From an uncultured Bacteroidia bacterium (GTDB lineage: Bacteria > Bacteroidota > Bacteroidia > Bacteroidales > UBA932), in NCBI GenBank assembly GCA_902796455.1, contig CADBPH010000280.1, forward strand, positions 1 through 7,729: a stretch of DNA of 7,729 bases. The letters run 5' to 3'. Made by a program: the position numbers and the translations under genes. The notes beneath the pieces were generated by a model that did not search any database, was not told the origin of the DNA, and saw nothing but the letters and a program-made list of their open reading frames with translations. Position 1 is the stretch's first letter. Every line of letters begins with the position of its first letter. Below are positions 5,725-7,729 of this stretch, in pieces.

Positions 5725-6492
5725 ATGATGCAGTTATTCAATCTGAAGGGGCGTACGGCCCTGGTTACGGGCAGCGGACAGGGCATCGGCCGCTCCATTG
5801 CCCTGGCACTGGCCGAGAATGGCGCCCGGGTCATTATCAACTGGCGCGGCAACGACCGGACCGCCCAGGAAACGAAGGATGCGCTGGATGCCATGGGGGC
5901 GGAGTATTTGTGCTGGCGTTATGACTTGGCCTCCGATACGCTGAAAGAAGATTTCGAAGCATTTTGCAAGGAGAACAATGTCCAGGTTGACATCCTAGTC
6001 CACAATGCCTCCGTCCAGGTCCGCAAAGGCTGGGAGGAAGTGACCAACGAAGAGTTCGACTTCCAGATGCACATCAATGTCCGGGCTTCCCTGGTCCTGG
6101 CGCAATGCTGCGTTCCGCACATGCGCGCACAGAAGTGGGGCCGCATCGTCACCGTCGGATCGGTCCAGCAGAACCGTCCCAATACGGCCATGATCGTATA
6201 TGCCGCCTCCAAGAGCGCGCAGTTGAACATGGTCCGTACCCTCGCCGTCCAGCTCTCGGCAGAAGGGATCACGGTCAATAACCTGGCGCCTGGCTGCATC
6301 GAGACCATCCGGAACGTGGAGGCCCTCTCGGATCCGGCTTACCGGAAGAAGATCGAGAACGTCATCCCCGTCGGTTTTATCGGACAGCCGGACGACCTGG
6401 CCGGAGCGGCCTTGCTGCTTTGCAGCGATGCCGGCCGGTACATTACCGGGGCGGACTTCCTGGTAGACGGTGGCATGAGCCTGCCCTGCTAA
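5725..6492 (+). CDS. SDR-family sugar or sugar-acid dehydrogenase
   Basis: A 255-residue classical SDR resembling gluconate 5-dehydrogenase and 3-oxoacyl-ACP reductase-type proteins. It shows TGSGQGIG (residues 15-22), NWRG after the second strand, N118, and the catalytic triad S146, Y159, K163 (YAASK), ending in the usual ITGADFLVDGGMSLPC. The NNAG motif is replaced by HNAS (93-96). The start is placed at the ATG ATG pair 5725/5728, which gives MQLFNLKGRTALVTG, the standard SDR opening, 13-16 nt after the dehydratase stop. An earlier in-frame ATG at 5692 would overlap the dehydratase by 20 bp and add a non-family extension. Paired with an acid-sugar dehydratase it probably oxidises or reduces a hydroxyl of the same sugar acid or its keto-deoxy product, as SDRs do in non-phosphorylative sugar pathways (inference). 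The next gene begins 15 bp downstream. Confidence 0.9.
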   Translation: MMQLFNLKGRTALVTGSGQGIGRSIALALAENGARVIINWRGNDRTAQETKDALDAMGAEYLCWRYDLASDTLKEDFEAFCKENNVQVDILVHNASVQVRKGWEEVTNEEFDFQMHINVRASLVLAQCCVPHMRAQKWGRIVTVGSVQQNRPNTAMIVYAASKSAQLNMVRTLAVQLSAEGITVNNLAPGCIETIRNVEALSDPAYRKKIENVIPVGFIGQPDDLAGAALLLCSDAGRYITGADFLVDGGMSLPC

Positions 6493-6507
6493 TCTTTTGG
6501 GAACATC

Positions 6508-7410
6508 ATGAAAAAGGCCCTTATCCTTCTGCTGGCGGCGGTCCTTGCCGTTTCCTGCCATCGGGAACCGGTTCATTTCCGGGTCCTGTATTGGAACATC
6601 CTCCAGGGGATGTGGGACGGCCAGGGTGACAATTACGACCGTTTTGTCGCGTTTGTCCGGAGCCAGGACCCCGATGTCTGCGTCTGGTGCGAGGCCCAGT
6701 CGAACTGGGTTACCAACACGAATGATAATCTGGAACCCGAAGAACGGTATCTCGTGGAACACTGGGGGGACCTTGCTGCCCGTTACGGCCACAAGTACTG
6801 GGGAATCGGCGGTCACCGGGACAATTTCCCGCAGGTGATTACGTCCAAGTATCCAATCCAGTATATCGACAGGATTGTCGGGGAAAAACCGGACTCGGTT
6901 GTTAAGCATGGAGCCGGCTGGGCAACGGTCGAGGTGAACGGGAAGACGGTCAATATCGTCACCCTTCACCTGACGCCGCATGGGGGGAACGAAGGCCGGG
7001 CAAAGGAGCTGCGTTATATCTGCAACCATACGGTGGGGAAAGTGCAGGATGCCGGGAAGCAATATTGGATGATGCTCGGCGACTTCAATTCAAAATCCCG
7101 CCTGGATAATGACTACTATGGTTACAAGGAGGATACGGACGCCTTCCTGCCGCATGATTATTTGCTGGCCAACACTCCTTTCCAGGATATGGTCAAGCAG
7201 CAGCATCCGGATGAGTTCAGACCCAGTATATGGCGGAGGAATTCCCGGATAGACTTTATCTATTGTACGAAACCGCTGTGTGACAGGGTGACGGAGGCCG
7301 ATATCATCTGGGACAGTTACACGACACCGTTGCGGGACTGGTCGACCAGATGGGGTATCAGGCCCTCCGACCACCTGCCGATCCTGGTAGATTTTGACTT
7401 TACGAAATAA
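6508..7410 (+). CDS. Endonuclease/exonuclease/phosphatase-fold lipoprotein
   Basis: A complete 300-residue exported protein. The N-terminus MKKALILLLAAVLAVSC has a basic start, a hydrophobic core and a lipobox with acylated C17, so it should be membrane-anchored outside the cytoplasm. No strong acidic surface-export signal follows the Cys (next residues HREP). The mature part has the full EEP (DNase I/exonuclease III-like) motif series: YWNILQG with N30, WCEAQ with E62, HLTPHG with H154, LGDFNS with D192 and N194, RIDF with D249, and SDHLP with D288 and H289. All metal and catalytic positions appear intact, so it should hydrolyse a phosphodiester or phosphomonoester. Lying between a sugar dehydrogenase and a GH10 glycosidase, it more likely acts on a phosphorylated glycan or sugar phosphodiester than on DNA, but this is inference. 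The 15-bp and 35-bp gaps to its neighbours indicate one operon. Confidence 0.9.
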   Translation: MKKALILLLAAVLAVSCHREPVHFRVLYWNILQGMWDGQGDNYDRFVAFVRSQDPDVCVWCEAQSNWVTNTNDNLEPEERYLVEHWGDLAARYGHKYWGIGGHRDNFPQVITSKYPIQYIDRIVGEKPDSVVKHGAGWATVEVNGKTVNIVTLHLTPHGGNEGRAKELRYICNHTVGKVQDAGKQYWMMLGDFNSKSRLDNDYYGYKEDTDAFLPHDYLLANTPFQDMVKQQHPDEFRPSIWRRNSRIDFIYCTKPLCDRVTEADIIWDSYTTPLRDWSTRWGIRPSDHLPILVDFDFTK

Positions 7411-7445
7411 TCCGTCGCAGCCAGTTGTAACCACGTAATCGCCTT

Positions 7446-7729
7446 ATGAAATTCCCCATCTATGCCGTCCTCGGCCTCCTCGCTGCCGGTCTTTTTCCGG
7501 CGGGCGCCCAGGAGCGGAACCCCGCGATGAGCGAGGCCTTTTACAAAACCTGGAATGACAGCCTCCAGACCGCCGTCAACGAGCGGATCGACCGCTATCG
7601 CAAGGCCGATATGGAGATTGTCCTGGAGAATGTCAAACCCGGGACCCCTGTGACGGTGGAGCAGGTTTCCCATGATTTCCTCTTCGGCAGCAACATCTTC
7701 CTGTTCGGCCAGCTGGATACCCCCGAGAA
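7446..7729 (+). CDS. Secreted GH10-type glycoside hydrolase (endo-xylanase family), 3' end missing
   Basis: The frame opens at ATG 7446 and runs off the window after 94 codons, so no stop is seen. The first 22 residues form a signal peptide (MKFPIYAVLGLLAAGLFPAGA, cleavage probably before QERN). Then comes a helix-like region ending in NERIDRYRKADMEIVLENV and the segment PGTPVTVEQVSHDFLFGSN followed by IFLFGQL. The HDFLFGSN block, with a preceding beta strand, is characteristic of the N-terminal edge of GH10 proteins (xylanase and related) in Bacteroidota. The catalytic Glu residues lie beyond the window, so activity cannot be checked. It follows the EEP lipoprotein by 35 bp without an obvious promoter or terminator and is probably cotranscribed. 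With the esterase at the other end of the window, it suggests acetylated xylan or a similar polysaccharide as target (inference). Confidence 0.82.
   Translation, partial: MKFPIYAVLGLLAAGLFPAGAQERNPAMSEAFYKTWNDSLQTAVNERIDRYRKADMEIVLENVKPGTPVTVEQVSHDFLFGSNIFLFGQLDTPE

Noticed and set aside
5995..7062. A 355-codon minus-strand open frame spanning the SDR and EEP genes
   Set aside because: It crosses the boundary of two well-supported plus-strand genes and has no recognisable domain.

Overview
The window reads as chromosomal DNA from a GC-rich member of the Bacteroidota (Bacteroidales-like, probably from a gut or other polysaccharide-rich habitat). Three things point there. A near-perfect Bacteroidota-type promoter (TTG, 20 nt, TACTTTTG) lies in front of the transporter gene. 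Starts lack clear Shine-Dalgarno sequences. The gene families (sialate O-acetylesterase-like esterase, GH10 glycosidase, exported EEP-family lipoprotein, HX5D acyltransferase) are typical of the phylum. This is inference from sequence features, not a database match.

Layout. (1) 1-657, plus strand: C-terminal part of a sialate O-acetylesterase-type (SASA/SGNH) carbohydrate esterase, cut by the window edge. (2) 654-3433, minus strand: a tight unit transcribed right to left, consisting of a BASS-family sodium symporter, a PlsC-type acyltransferase with C-terminal membrane helices, and a short-chain dehydrogenase. The first two genes overlap by 8 bp, 13 bp separate the next two, and the last converges on the esterase with a 4-bp stop overlap. 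(3) 3502-4242, minus strand: an IclR-family regulator. (4) 4243-4370: a very AT-rich intergenic region holding divergent promoters and operator-like repeats. (5) 4371 to the window end, plus strand: a second tight unit with an enolase-superfamily (mandelate racemase-like) acid-sugar dehydratase, a sugar/sugar-acid SDR dehydrogenase, an endonuclease/exonuclease/phosphatase-fold lipoprotein, and the start of a secreted GH10 glycoside hydrolase, truncated by the window edge.

How it may work together. The exported enzymes (GH10, esterase, EEP lipoprotein) would act on a decorated plant-type polysaccharide outside the cytoplasm. The symporter is a candidate importer for an acidic product. The dehydratase and SDR would process a sugar acid in the cytoplasm. 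The IclR protein would sense a pathway metabolite. The strongest unadvertised signal is a near-identical 14-bp element (TTTGTATGTWWACA-like) found once at the predicted transcription start of the symporter operon and once over the predicted -33 box of the dehydratase operon, on either side of the regulator gene. It suggests that both operons form one IclR regulon. A second oddity is that the acyltransferase/SDR pair in the transporter operon looks like lipid metabolism (possibly an acyl-DHAP route) rather than sugar catabolism.

The window contains no stretch above 300 bases without a gene. I saw no tRNA, rRNA, CRISPR array or insertion sequence.
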